Positions 35,215-45,988 of a stretch of DNA of 64,000 bases are shown in pieces (within the stretch, counting starts at the first letter, position 1; the number at the start of each line of letters is the position of its first letter). This DNA is from Channallabes apus (Eukaryota; Chordata; Actinopteri; Siluriformes; Clariidae): positions 35,708,756 through 35,772,755 of the forward strand of contig CM060108.1 of NCBI GenBank assembly GCA_030522415.1, given 5' to 3'. The notes under the pieces were generated by a model, which was not told the DNA's origin, ran no database searches, and was given only the letters and a program-made list of their open reading frames with translations. The position numbers were made by a program, and so were the translations under genes.

Positions 35215-36282
35215 ATGGAAAACATTTTGTCTACAGGTTGCATAATGTCACAACCGGCTCAACTCCGAGTGATCCTTGCAGATCACGATGTCCGTAAAGT
35301 TGTACTACCATCTGGAATCCCTGAGATGGTGGATGACCTTCACTCAGTCATTCGTGATACCTTTTCCATTGCAAGAGACTTCTGTCTTCACTATAAAGAT
35401 GCTGGTTTTGGTGATGAGTTTTTCACCCTTGTTTCTACAACTGACCTTAAGGACAGGGACACAATCAGGATTGTGTTTCTCCAGGACCAGGAGCCTACAG
35501 TAACCTTAACCTTAACTGATGTGGCCGACACTTATGTGACTGATCATCCCCCTGAAGAACACTTTGTTGACACCTCATCTGTGTCAAGTAATGACACACT
35601 GATCCTTTCTTCATCTGAAGACAGTAAAGGGCACCGTTACCAGCGCTGGCCAGTTCAGTTTCCGATTCCAAGCTTTTCTGACCTCACAGAGATCCAAATT
35701 CAGTCAGCCAATGAGCGCTTCCAAATATTTGGGACTCTTCTCCCTACAAAAGATTTCATTCCACTGCTTCCTGACATCCTTGGAAAACTAGCAGAAGCTA
35801 TTTATAAGTATACCGCTTATCCATCAAGTCTGCAGATCAGTGAGGTTGCAGAGGCCCTGACTCTAAAGCATCCCTGCCTGAAAGAACCGGGGTCCTTCAA
35901 TGGGTCCTATGGATGGATGCAGCGTCTAAAATATAAGATGAACAATTTCAGAAGTAAGCTTAGAGGTCTCGGCTGCCCTGAAGTTGAAGTAAACTCACTG
36001 AAGAGGAAACCAACACATGACCAATATCCGGCAAAGAATGTTAAAAAACCAAAGAAGGCTGAGGTGAACTACCTACCCCCTTATGCTCCAGGTGAAAGTA
36101 GTGAAAGTTTGGAAAAAGAGAGAGTCGAGCTCCTGAGTGAAGTGATGAAAAGGGACAACTCCAGGGTGGTCGCTCAGAAAATGGCCAAGACGTTCAGCCT
36201 TCGTCGGGAGGAAATAGTGAAAGAGGCCCCTGCCATCAGTGACTTCATGAAGCGCTGGCCTGCACTTTTTAGTGAGGCACAG
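35215..36282 (+). CDS. SAMD3-like transposon protein, exon 1
   Basis: ATG at 35,215 gives MENILSTGCIMSQPAQLRVI. The 356-codon exon ends at a clean donor, CAG|GTGAGA. Visible parts are a ubiquitin/PB1-like N-terminal fold (LRVILADHDVRKVVLPSGIP...TTDLKDRDTIRIVFL), an acidic serine linker, the block HPCLKEPGSFNGSYGWMQRL, and a basic patch (KRKPTHDQYPAKNVKKPKK). Proteins of this type are annotated in fish as 'sterile alpha motif domain-containing protein 3-like', although no SAM domain is evident here. The gene follows the transposase by 184 bp in the same direction. Confidence 0.7.
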
Positions 36283-36501
36283 GTGAGATAATAAAATGTT
36301 TGTTAAATCAGTATTTTTGTACTGTGGACTGATAAATTGTGGATACCTGTCAAATAATTAAAATAAATAAAAAAAATGTAGAAATAAATACATTTAGACC
36401 CAAATAATTTGAATGTGTACAAATACACATTTAGATATTTTATTTCTGCATCGTTTATACATAATGTCTCTTGTGGTATTTTATACTGGCGTGCCCTGCA
36501 G

Positions 36502-36657
36502 ATATGTGAAGAATTCAAGAGGATAACAACAGTTAGCCTTGAATCGACCTTTCTGGCCAAGCTTGACCAATGCACCCCAAAACTGATGACCTTGACCCAG
36601 TCAAAAGGAGGAGCTGCAGGCCTGAAGATAAGGCAGATTAAGGACATGCTTCTGCAG
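36502..36657 (+). CDS. SAMD3-like protein, exon 2
   Basis: 156 nt between CCCTGCAG and CAG|GTATAA, phase 0 on both sides. It encodes ICEEFKRITTVSLESTFLAK and on to KIRQIKDMLLQ, the conserved continuation in this family. Confidence 0.7.
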
Positions 36658-36849
36658 GTATAATGACTTACTTTATTATGAATAGACCTTTATTTTAATC
36701 TGCCTCACTGTTTTCATGTCAAATGTCGATATGGCTGCTACGAACAAGGTTCATTGTATACTAACACAAATTTTTTTCAAATTGTTCTTATTTTGGTTAC
36801 ACTTGAATCTGATTTTTAATGAACACCGTATATTTTTTCCATCGATCAG

Positions 36850-36942
36850 GACAACACAGTTGAAAAGCGCAGAGAAATTGCCATTCACTGCCTCATAGTC
36901 TATCTTGGAGAGAAAGAGGAGGATCTTTTCAAACTGTACAGC
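36850..36942 (+). CDS. SAMD3-like protein, exon 3
   Basis: 93 nt between CGATCAG and AGC|GTAAGT, phase 0. It encodes DNTVEKRREIAIHCLIVYLG and EKEEDLFKLYS. Confidence 0.7.
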
Positions 36943-37013
36943 GTAAGTACAGTACTTGAGTACTTTTTTAATTTTTAATTTTGTTTGAACTGCATGTCTC
37001 TGCAGTCTCATGT

Positions 37014-37490
37014 TTTGTTCATTAGATTTTCCGTTCAGGGGTGAGTATTATTAGAGTATTATTATTTGATGTTCTTTTCAAAGTTGAAAAACAAAAACAT
37101 TAAAAACTAAGCATTTTTCATTTCAGACGTTAAAATGAAATGAACAAAAATTTGAATGGATTGATTTTGCTTTTTATAGGTTGTAGAATGAAAAAATTCA
37201 ATCACTTAAAGACAAACACAAGACAACCTGTTTTAGCATATTTTCATACCGGAAGTGGTAGTTTATTTGGGCGAATCATGGAGAGGCGTTGCATGGGGAG
37301 GGACTTACAAAGTTCCTGTTCCAAAACCAAAATCAAACCATTATCAAATTTTTGTTTATTTCATTGTAAAGAATATATGAAAATGTCTTGCATTTAATTT
37401 TTAGTTTTTCAACTTTGAAATAAAAATTAAATAAACACTCGTTTTGTTTTTTAATACATGCCCCTGAACGAAAAATCCAATGACCAAAAC
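37014..37490. mobile_element. Palindromic MITE in SAMD3-like intron 3
   Basis: The left end 'gattttccgttcaggggtg' is mirrored by 'catgcccctgaacgaaaaat' on the right. Further in, 'gttgaaaaacaaaaac' is mirrored by 'agtttttcaact'. The element can fold almost end to end. No ORF of its own. Confidence 0.65.
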
Positions 37491-37669
37491 ATACATGGAC
37501 CCTTTAGCCTTCGTGGGTAGAGATATGGCCGTTTCAATCTTGTGCTCCAGTCTCCTGTGGGCTAGGCGTTGAAGTACATGGTCACCCTGCATTCCCTTAT
37601 GCTTGTCATCCTGAAGAGCTTGAGCTATGTATTTTATACATCCTGACATCTTTTAATTTCTCTTACAAG

Positions 37670-37948
37670 GATGTGGAGGAGCTTGACGAAGACCTTGCAA
37701 TGCAAGTGATGAAGATTGCTATCATTGGTGATGGGCGTGCAACCATCATAGTTGAGGGATCCAAGATCCTGGAGGGGATTGATGTCGCCAGATCCTGTGC
37801 TTTGCTGATGGGAGTAATCTACGCTCTTAACCTTACCTATCCCAAGCACTTGAAATTTACCTTTGAGGTATTTCAGAAGCTATGCCTTGAGCTTGATGGA
37901 CAAAAAGCCAGCTCTAAAGTAATGAATCTCAAGTTTGGTATTTTCTAG
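37670..37948 (+). CDS. SAMD3-like protein, last exon
   Basis: 279 nt after the acceptor TCTTACAAG. It encodes DVEELDEDLAMQVMKIAIIG, an IVEGSKILEGIDVARSCALL block and the family ending YPKHLKFTFEVFQKLCLELD before a stop at 37,946-37,948. The four exons give an uninterrupted 531-residue protein, so this partner gene is intact while the transposase has a frameshift. AATAAA signals follow at about 38,269 and 38,557. Confidence 0.7.
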   Translation, partial: DVEELDEDLAMQVMKIAIIGDGRATIIVEGSKILEGIDVARSCALLMGVIYALNLTYPKHLKFTFEVFQKLCLELDGQKASSKVMNLKFGIF

Positions 37949-38261
37949 AGCAGACTTGATCGACCTTCCGTGATGGAGAGTTTCACATCACACACACACA
38001 ACCTGTTCTTTTTTTTGCATTTCTGGTGCCACTTCATTCATTGGGTTTTACCAAATTTTAAAACACTGTTCTTTATAAGCTTCTGAGTTCATGTTTTGTG
38101 TCTAGCCTACAAATGCTGCTGTTTGCACGTTTTTAAGGAATTTGAGCTGTGGTTAATCTCTCCCATGACTTCTGTGTTCTGAGGGTATTGGTGTGTTTTT
38201 GAACTTCATATGTAGTGCCCTCTTTAGCTGCCGTTAATCTGGAAGATGAATAGTCAAATAT

Positions 38262-38350
38262 TGATAAGAATAAAGATAATTATGTAAGAGTACTGACAAA
38301 GTTGAATGAAAGAAGCTTTGCTTATTTTATGCTTAAATTAGTGCATTTAA
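38262..38350 (+). repeat. Duplicated scrap of the transposase gene
   Basis: 'actgacaaagttgaatgaaa' and 'gaagctttgcttattttatg' closely resemble transposase codons at 32,900-32,955 ('ctaccaaagttgattgaaag', 'aagcttggctcatttgatg'). It is a diverged, truncated copy in the 3' region of the partner gene. Confidence 0.55.
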
Positions 38351-38898
38351 TGTACAGCAATCTGTCATCTCTTGTTTTGATTCACTTTCATGTGTTCAAG
38401 TCAAAGAATGGTGATCCATGTACTGGATTTTACTACATTTTATTAAACTGGTCCTCATAAGTTTCTGAGGGCATGTTGTTTTGTGTCTCAGGAAAATGTA
38501 GCGTACAAATCTTGTGGTTTGAAAGTTTAAGAATTGTCCTACTGTTTTTTACTGTCAATAAATGGGTCTAACTCATTTGAATAATACTGTCTGAATTTCT
38601 ATTCTTTTTGAGCACCAGGAAAGAATCCCTTAGCTGCTGTCCAAGAGCAGACACAGCACATGGTAACTTAATTTCATTTGGAAAAAAGTCTGATCATCAA
38701 GTCTCCAACTGTCTTAGAACCTTGACTTCTACGTGGGCGGGGACCACCATGGAGGAGCCCGACCCACAAGGTACTCAAGGTTATATTACAACCAAACGAC
38801 CAAGGTTGTAGTTTTGAGAGACTTAGCCTTCTGGGAAACAGGAAAATGCTCTTATTATAGGAAACTCTTGCAGGGATCATATAGGCATCATACTAAAT

Positions 38899-39230
38899 AT
38901 TAAGTTCATGTTATTTAGAAATTTGTTTTATTGTGACCAAAAAGCTACTATACCATACCTAAAATATTAAGTTGGATCAACTTAAATACTTGCATGTATG
39001 TTGATAAATATTAAGTTCATTTTAATTAGAAATGTATTTTATTATGACCAAAAAGCTACTTCAACATGCATAAATATCATGTTAGATCAACTTAAATACT
39101 TGCATTCTTGTTGACAATTATTAAGTTCATGTTACTTAGAAATGTGTTTTGTTGTGGCCAAAAAGCTACTTCACCATATTCAAAAACATTGCTTTGAATT
39201 AATGTAATTCTTCCAGCAGTTGGCTTAACT
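38899..39230. repeat. Three 110-111-bp tandem subterminal repeats
   Basis: Units start 'attaagttcat' at 38,899, 39,010 and 39,120, each followed by 'gaccaaaaagctac' or 'ggccaaaaagctac'. They lie just inside the right terminus, where EnSpm elements usually carry transposase-binding repeats. Confidence 0.7.
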
Positions 39231-39297
39231 TAAAAATTCTAGTGGAAAACGTTAACATATTTTTTTATGTCAAACTAATGTTTTATTTTTTAGAGTG

Positions 39298-39879
39298 TAC
39301 TGTAGGCAGCCGTAACAGAGGTGAGGGCGCGCGTCATCACGTGTGCTTAGCCGACTCTGCGTTCACCGTAGACTTCAATATAGACGTTTATATTTTTGTT
39401 TATTTGTATATGTATGTTATTAATATAAATTTTTTAGAGATTGTGTGTGCGTGCACGGAGAGTTTGTGTTGATAAGTGTATGTGGATAAGTTGATGAGTG
39501 TATCAGAAAGCATTAAAATGTTCATTTGAATTAAAATGACACACACACGTCTGTATATACAGTATATCAATTACATATATATCAATTTCATTAGTTCGTT
39601 CATTCTATTTGAAGCTTCGGATGTTTGTTTTTTTCTTGGTTTGGTTAGATTAGTTCTGAACTCGCTTCCGTGAAACTATCGCTAAAACAATGTGTGTAAA
39701 ACAAGAGTGTCATAGTCCATTGTTAGTTTTAATGATTTGGCTGAAACTAATTATCACTACATAAGTACCCTAACACCATTGATCATGAGTCTCAGCTGAA
39801 CCTAATTCTATACTTGTAACAGAAAATGTAGATGCAGATTCCAAATGTGTATTTATATAATAGATAGATAGATGTGTGT
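39298..39879. other. No recognisable feature
   Basis: AT-rich spacer between the EnSpm-like end and a hAT-like remnant. It has a short GT run at 39,872-39,888. Confidence 0.4.
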
Positions 39880-40235
39880 GTGTGTGTGTAGGCTCTACGC
39901 AGGGGCAAGAGAGGGCAGCGCACCCTTAAATGTCTGCACATGTTAATATATTCCTAAAATGTATATATTACAAGTTGATAAACTGATCTGCGGTAGCTGA
40001 AAAATCCGCTGAAAATGACATGCTGCAGCGCACACGCACACACACACATACACACGCGCGCACACACACAGACACACACACACACACACAGAACTGCGGT
40101 AAAGCCAGCCGCGGTTCAGAAATAAACGGTCAAGCCAGCCGCGATTGATTTTAGTGTGCGCACATATTACATTAATTACGGTAGTTTCAGGACCGACACA
40201 GAGAGAACGCGCTTTCAGAGCGCTTTTCTAGACGC
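39880..40235 (+). repeat. hAT-like remnant, left arm
   Basis: 'ggctctacgcaggggcaaga', the 'ttacaagttgataaactgat' block and a (CA)n tract match the repeat at 3,519-4,445. The part 40,090-40,235 ('gccagccgcggttcag', 'acgcgctttcagagcgcttt') is about 90% identical, inverted, to 50,465-50,600. Confidence 0.6.
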
Positions 40236-40740
40236 CCAGGACTGAGAGATAATACAAAATGCTCGTCAATTTTTACTTGCTTATTTATTTGCATTTCTGC
40301 TTTAATATCCGTGTTATTTATTGGTGACTTTGACGGTTGTCTGTTACAATATTTTTCTTAAATATTCACCATTCAAATATGTAGATAAGTTATGTAGATA
40401 AGTTACAGCAGAATTCGTAGAAAACAGACAAAATAATGTAGTTAGTCTTTCTAAATACCAGAATTGATTTTTATTTTGTTTTACTGTTCAAAAGTAGCAG
40501 TTATTCTTCAATGAATGTTTTCTATAATGAGGATTAACGTCTGCTTTGGAAGAGTGGGCAAATAAACAAATGTTCACAATGGGGAAAAAAAGTTAAATAA
40601 AATGCCTTTATTTCACTTCAGAGACCTATGAAAAAATAAATTCTAGTAAGTATAAAAGGCCATGGTCAGTTTTTATCCCATATAATGTACACACATTATA
40701 TGATAAAAAAAAAAAAACCACTTGTTTGAGATATAAGATA
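40236..40740. other. Spacer before satellite array
   Basis: AT-rich, with no gene. The last 120 bases may be a very degenerate satellite unit. Confidence 0.4.
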
Positions 40741-42097
40741 TGACTGAACTTTAGAGGGGTATAAAGACCCCATTTCTAATAAGTAGAAAAAAACAACCAC
40801 CAGCTCGTATTCAGGACGTCCCATACTATATACACACCACACATGAAACTATTTTACTGCAGCATTTTTCAGATATGGGGCATTATTACAAGTTAAAGGG
40901 GTATAAAGACCCCATTTCTAATAAGTAGAAAAAAACAATGATCAGTTCTTATTCAGGACGTCCCATACTATATACACACCAAATATGAAACAATTTTACT
41001 GCAGCATTTTTGAGATATTGGACATTATTACCCTTTAAAGGGGTATAAAGACCCCATTTCTAATAAGTAGAAAAAAACAATGATCAATTCTTATTCAGGA
41101 CATCCCATACTATATACACACCAAATATGAAACTATTTTACTGCAGCATTCTTGAGATATTGGACATTATTACACTTTAAAGGGGTATAAAGACCCCATT
41201 TCTAATAAGTAGAAAAAAACAATGATCAGTTCTTATTCAGGATGTCCAATACTATATAGACACCAAATATGAAACAATTTTACTGCAGCATTTTTGAGAT
41301 ATTGGACATTATTATCCTTTAAAGGGGTATAAAGACCCCATTTCTAATAAGTAGAAAAAAACAATGATCAGTTCTTATTCAGGACGTCCCATACTATATA
41401 CACACCAAATATGAAACTATTTTACTGCAGCATTTTTGAGATATTGGACATTATTACACTTTAAAGGGGTATAAAGACCCCATTTCTAATAAGTAGGAAA
41501 AAAAACAATGATCAGTTCTTATTCAGGACGTCCCATACTATATACACCACATATGAAACTATTTTACTGCAGCATTTTTGAGATATTGGATATTATTACA
41601 CTTTAAAGGGGTATAAAGACACCATTTCTAATAAGTAGAAAAAAACAATGATCAGTTCTTATTCAGGACGTCCCATACTATATACACACCACATATGAAA
41701 CTATTTTACAGCAGCATTTTTGAGATATTGGACATTATTACACTTTAAAGGGGTATAAAGACCCCATTTCTAATAAGTAGAAAAAAACAATGATCAGTTC
41801 TTATTCAGGACGTCCCATACTATATACACACCAAATATGAAACTATTTTACTGCAGCATTTTTGAGATATTGGACATTATTACATTTTAAAGGGGTATAA
41901 AGACCCAATTTCTAATAAGTAGAAAAAAACAATGATCAGTTCTTATTCAGGATGTCCCATACTATATAGACACCAAATATGAAACAATTTTACTGCAGCA
42001 TTTTTGAGATATTGGACATTATTACTCTTTAAAGGGGTATAAAGACCCCATTTCTAATAAGTAGAAAAAAACAATGATCAGTTCTTATTCAGGACAG
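40741..42097 (+). repeat. 142-bp satellite array, left arm (about 10 units)
   Basis: Units begin 'aaaggggtataaagacccca' at 41,037, 41,179, 41,321, 41,463 and so on with a 142-bp period. Each contains 'cttattcaggacgtcccata' and 'tactgcagcatttttgagat'. The GGGGTATAAAGACCCC start is a short hairpin with a TATA-like loop. The oppositely oriented array is at 48,056-50,056. Confidence 0.95.
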
Positions 42098-42106
42098 CTG
42101 ACAGTT

Positions 42107-42410
42107 CAATAATGTCTTTATTTTTACGTGAAATACAAACACAAAGGAAATAAGCTCTTTCTGAGAGCTTATTAATCGTCCTTATCTTAATAACAAAAAC
42201 TCACCACAAAACTACAAAGGCAACTAAAGCTAGACGCCTGACTGTGCTTCAGTCACGCTATTTAAACTAAACATAATTATCTTTCCTCGGTTCAGGTGAG
42301 CGCCTACGTCACCTGACCGAGGCGTAACCTGGGAACTGAAGATTTAACCTATAACAAAAGACAAACTAACACAAACTCAAAACAAACGGGCGTTTTGGCG
42401 CCCTCTAGGC
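42107..42410 (-). repeat. LTR or 3'UTR fragment of a retroelement
   Basis: On the minus strand it ends AATAAAGACATTATTGAACT with a poly(A)-type signal, and carries a palindrome AAGCTCTTTCTGAGAGCTTA. The adjacent minus reading ...HFLRFWPPRGRQNARLF resembles the C-terminus of fish LTR-retrotransposon polyproteins. Only one end is present. Confidence 0.4.
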
Positions 42411-42510
42411 GGCCAAAACCTCAAAAAATGCTCCTCCGGAGCATCACCGCAGGTCCTGGACTCCCACCCCAATGTTCCCACTCTTTTCCCCCGATCCCGA
42501 GGGTCGGTGG

Positions 42511-43698
42511 CTGCAGAGCTGGAGCCAGACTCGGCGGCTGCAGAGCTGGAGACGTGCTCGGCGGCTGCAGAGCTGGAGACGTGCTCGGCGGCTGCAGAGC
42601 TGGAGACGTGCTCGGCGGCTGCAGAGCTGGAGACGTGCTCGGCGGCTGCAGAGCTGGAGACGTGCTCGGCGGCTGCAGAGCTGGAGACGTGCTCGGCGGC
42701 TGCAGAGCTGGAGACGTGCTCGGCGGCTGCAGAGCTGGAGACGTGCTCGGCGGCTGCAGAGCTGGAGACGTGCTCGGCGGCTGCAGAGCTGGAGACGTGC
42801 TCTGCGGCTGCAGAGCTGGAGACGTGCTCGGCGGCTGCAGAGCTGGAGACGTGCTCGGCGGCTGCAGAGCTGGTGACGTGCTCGGCGGCTGCAGAGCTGG
42901 AGACGTGCTCGGCGGCTGCAGAGCTGGAGACGTGCTCGGCGGCTGCAGAGCTGGAGACGTGCTCGGCGGCTGCAGAGCTGGAGACGTGCTCGGCGGCTGC
43001 AGAGCTGGAGACGTGCTCGGCGGCTGCAGAGCTGGAGACGTGCTCGGCGGCTGCAGAGCTGGAGACGTGCTCGGCGGCTGCAGAGCTGGAGACGTGCTCG
43101 GCGGCTGCAGAGCTGGAGACGTGCTCGGCGGCTGCAGAGCTGGAGACGTGCTCGGCGGCTGCAGAGCTGGAGACGTGCTCGGCGGCTGCAGAGCTGGAGA
43201 CGTGCTCGGCGGCTGCAGAGCTGGAGACGTGCTCGGCGGCTGCAGAGCTGGAGACGTGCTCTGCGGCTGCAGAGCTGGAGACGTGCTCGGCGGCTGCAGA
43301 GCTGGAGACGTGCTCGGCGGCTGCAGAGCTGGAGACGTGCTCGGCGGCTGCAGAGCTGGAGACGTGCTCGGCGGCTGCAGAGCTGGAGACGTGCTCGGCG
43401 GCTGCAGAGCTGGAGACGTGCTCGGCGGCTGCAGAGCTGGAGACGTGCTCGGCGGCTGCAGAGCTGGAGACGTGCTCGGCGGCTGCAGAGCTGGAGACGT
43501 GCTCGGCGGCTGCAGAGCTGGAGACGTGCTCGGCGGCTGCAGAGCTGGAGACGTGCTCGGCGGCTGCAGAGCTGGAGACGTGCTCGGCGGCTGCAGAGCT
43601 GGAGACGTGCTCGGCGGCTGCAGAGCTGGAGACGTGCTCGGCGGCTGCAGAGCTGGAGACGTGCTCGGCGGCTGCAGAGCTGGAGACGTGCTCGGCGG
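42511..43698. repeat. 27-bp minisatellite, about 44 copies
   Basis: Perfectly regular GCTGCAGAGCTGGAGACGTG... units of 27 bp, with only a handful of variant positions (for example 42,802, 42,873, 43,261). Since 27 is divisible by 3 and the unit has no stops, several frames on both strands stay open across the array, giving several long spurious ORFs. It lies between an LTR fragment and the 28S fragment. Confidence 0.95.
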
Positions 43699-43764
43699 CG
43701 GCGGCGGAGCTAGCCCTGAGCTCAACGGCGGCGGCGGAGCTGGAGGGAAGCTTGACTGCTGTGG

Positions 43765-44536
43765 CGGAGGCCTTCACTTTCATTGCGCCATGGGGTTTCG
43801 TTCGAGCCCTCTGACTCGCGCGCGCGTTTGACTCCTTGGTCCGTGTTTCAAGACGGGTCGGTTGGGTGGCCGGCATTGCCGCGGAGTCAGACTCCTGTGC
43901 CATGGGTGGGTTAGGGAGGGCACGGAGGTCACTCGCCCGCAGCCCCGGGATAAGCGGCGAATTCGGGGTGGGGAGGCCCTGTAAAGCTTGTGGCGCTGTA
44001 AATGTGCCCGACGGTGGTCGTGGAGCCTCGGCCGGCGGAAGCATGGGGGGCACGCGCACGCTGGCGAGGACGGCCCAGGACCGTCGGGTTGAATCCCCTG
44101 GTCGGACTGTGCGGACCCCAACCATTTACCTCTTAATGGTTTCACGCCCTGTTGAACTCTCTCTTCAAAGTTCTTTTCAACTTTCCCTTACGGTACTTGT
44201 TCACTATCGGTCTCATGGCGGTATTTAGCCTTAGATGGAGTTTACCACCCGCTTTGGGCTGCAATCCCAAACAACCCGACTCCGAGAAGTCCGCGCCCCG
44301 GCCTCACACCGTCCACGGGCTGAGCCTCCATCAGAAGGACTCAGGCCCCCGGCCCACGCCGGGTGATGCGGACTTCCGTATGACACATTTCCCCGCGCCC
44401 ACCAGTGGACGGGGTTTTCGGCGCTGGGCTCTTCCCACTTCGCTCGCCGCTACTGAGGGAATCCTTGTTAGTTTCTTTTCCTCTGCTTCGTAATATGCTT
44501 AAATTCAGCGGGTCGTCTCATCTGATCTGAGGTCGC
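43765..44536 (-). rRNA. 28S rRNA 5' portion, diverged fragment
   Basis: The minus strand begins ACCTCAGATCAGATGAGACG followed by the 'cgctgaatttaagcatatta' signature. It runs through 'gagtttaccacccgctttgg' to 'ttcactttcattgcgcca'. It then stops abruptly at the minisatellite. Variable domains look shortened. It is a truncated pseudogene-like piece rather than a working gene. Confidence 0.9.
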
Positions 44537-45162
44537 GTTTGGATGCGTTTCCCGGGGTGGCCGACGTGTGGCCGCGTGCCCAGAGGTGAGCCTCACACCC
44601 CTCTCCCTCTCTCCTCAGAGAAGGGAAGGAGTGATGAGAAAGAGAAGAGAGTGTCTCGGAGAGAGCGCCGTCTGACCCCCAGCCTCCCCGCCTGCCTACC
44701 GCCTGCGTGCGCCCACTGCCCCCCGGCTTTTCGCGCGGCCCCGGCCTGCGGAGGCGTCACGCAGGCAGTCAAAGTGGAAGGGATCAACACAGTGTGTGTT
44801 AAAAACCTCGGGGGAGGTCGCCCCGGAACTCTCCCCCGCGAACGGGGCAGAGAACTCGGGGTCATTGAATCACGCCGGCGGGCGCGGGGTAGGGGGAAAG
44901 GCTGGGGGAGAGGCATGCACGCGTGCGCACACGGAAGGTAGAGGCGAGGGAGAAGGGAGAGGGGTCCGCTCAGTCCAAACCCGACCAGCGCGCGCCTGGC
45001 CACGGCCGGCCCCCACCCCGAACCACCACGCACCGCGCAACGCTCGAGCAGCAGGTACCCTTGCCCCATCTTTCTATCTCGGTCACCGGAAAGGTTTCGG
45101 GAAGTCCCGAGGGTTAGAGGAGGAGGAGGAGGCGGCGCGCCCCCCCGCGGGGTGCTACCCGT
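44537..45162 (-). other. rDNA internal transcribed spacers, 5.8S not found
   Basis: GC-rich spacer of 626 bp between 18S and 28S. I looked for the conserved 5.8S segments (around 'gatgaagaacgcagc' and 'cgaacgcacttgc') on the minus strand and found neither. ITS1 and ITS2 thus appear fused with 5.8S missing. Confidence 0.65.
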
Positions 45163-45279
45163 TAATGATCCTTCCGCAGATTCACCTATGGAAACCTTGT
45201 TACGACTTTTACTCCCTCTAGATAGTCAAGTTTGATCGACTTCTCGGCGCTCCGCCAAGGCCCGTGAGGAGTTACTATT

Positions 45280-45326
<47 letters not shown>

Positions 45327-45758
45327 ACGAGCTTATGACCCGCGCTTACTGGGAATTCCTCGTTCATGGGGAATAATTGCAATCCCCAGTCCCAATCATG
45401 AATGGGGTTCAACGGATTACCCGCGCCTCTCAGGGTAGGCACACGCTGGTCCGACTATTTTGGCGTGTGTGCAGCCCCAGACATCTAAGGGCATCACAGA
45501 CCTGTTATTGCTCCATCTCGCGTGGCTGAACACCACTTGTCCCTCTAAGAAGTTGGACGCCGACCGCGAGGGGCCGCGTAACTATTTAGCATGCCGTAGT
45601 CTCATTCGTTATTGGAATTAACCAGACCAATCGCTACACCAACTAAGAACGGCCATGCACCACCACCCACAGAATCGAGAAAGAGCTATCAATCTGTCAA
45701 TCCTTTCCGTGTCCGGGCCGGGTGAGGCTTCCCGTGTTGAGTCAAATTAAGCCGCAGA

Positions 45759-45792
<34 letters not shown>

Positions 45793-45988
45793 ATAAGTTT
45801 CAGCTTTGCAACCATACTCCCCCCGGAACCCAAAGACTTGTGGTTTCCCGCACGCTGCCCGGCCGGTCATGGGAATAACGCCGCCGGATCGCGGGTCGGC
45901 ATGGTTTACGATCGGAACTACGATGGTATCTGATCGTCTTCGAACCTCCGACTTCCGTTCTTGATTAATGAAAACATTCTTGGCAAAT
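45163..45988 (-). rRNA. 18S rRNA 3' portion, diverged fragment
   Basis: The 3' end matches the universal 'aaggatcattaa' region (plus strand 'taatgatccttccgcag'), followed by 'tgttacgacttttact', 'cgacgggcggtgtgtacaaa' and the rest of the 3' half. Conserved sites are changed: CAGATTCACCTATGG instead of CAGGTTCACCTACGG. The helix near 45,260 is deleted. The 5' half is missing beyond 45,988. It is a pseudogene. Confidence 0.9.

Larger units (their letters stand above)
30778..39297 (+). mobile_element. EnSpm/CMC-like two-gene DNA transposon
   Basis: Ends are CACTCTAAAAAG (30,778) and, reversed, CACTCTAAAAAA (39,297). Such CAC-type termini belong to EnSpm-like fish elements. Subterminal 111-bp repeats lie at 38,899-39,230. 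Inside, in the same direction, are a zinc-finger transposase (32,374-35,030) and a multi-exon SAMD3-like gene (35,215-37,948). A possible leader exon ends at 31,119 (GAATG|GTAAGTAC) and joins an acceptor near 32,282. The 3-bp flanks (ATA and TAC) do not match, so a target duplication is not shown. It lies in the left arm of the 24.5-kb insertion and has no counterpart in the right arm. Confidence 0.6.

Noticed and set aside
42377..44125. Long ORFs on both strands (up to 582 codons) of Ala/Ser/Glu-His or Pro/Ser repeats
   Set aside because: They are a consequence of a 27-bp stop-free minisatellite and run into 28S sequence; no domain, and several frames are open equally.
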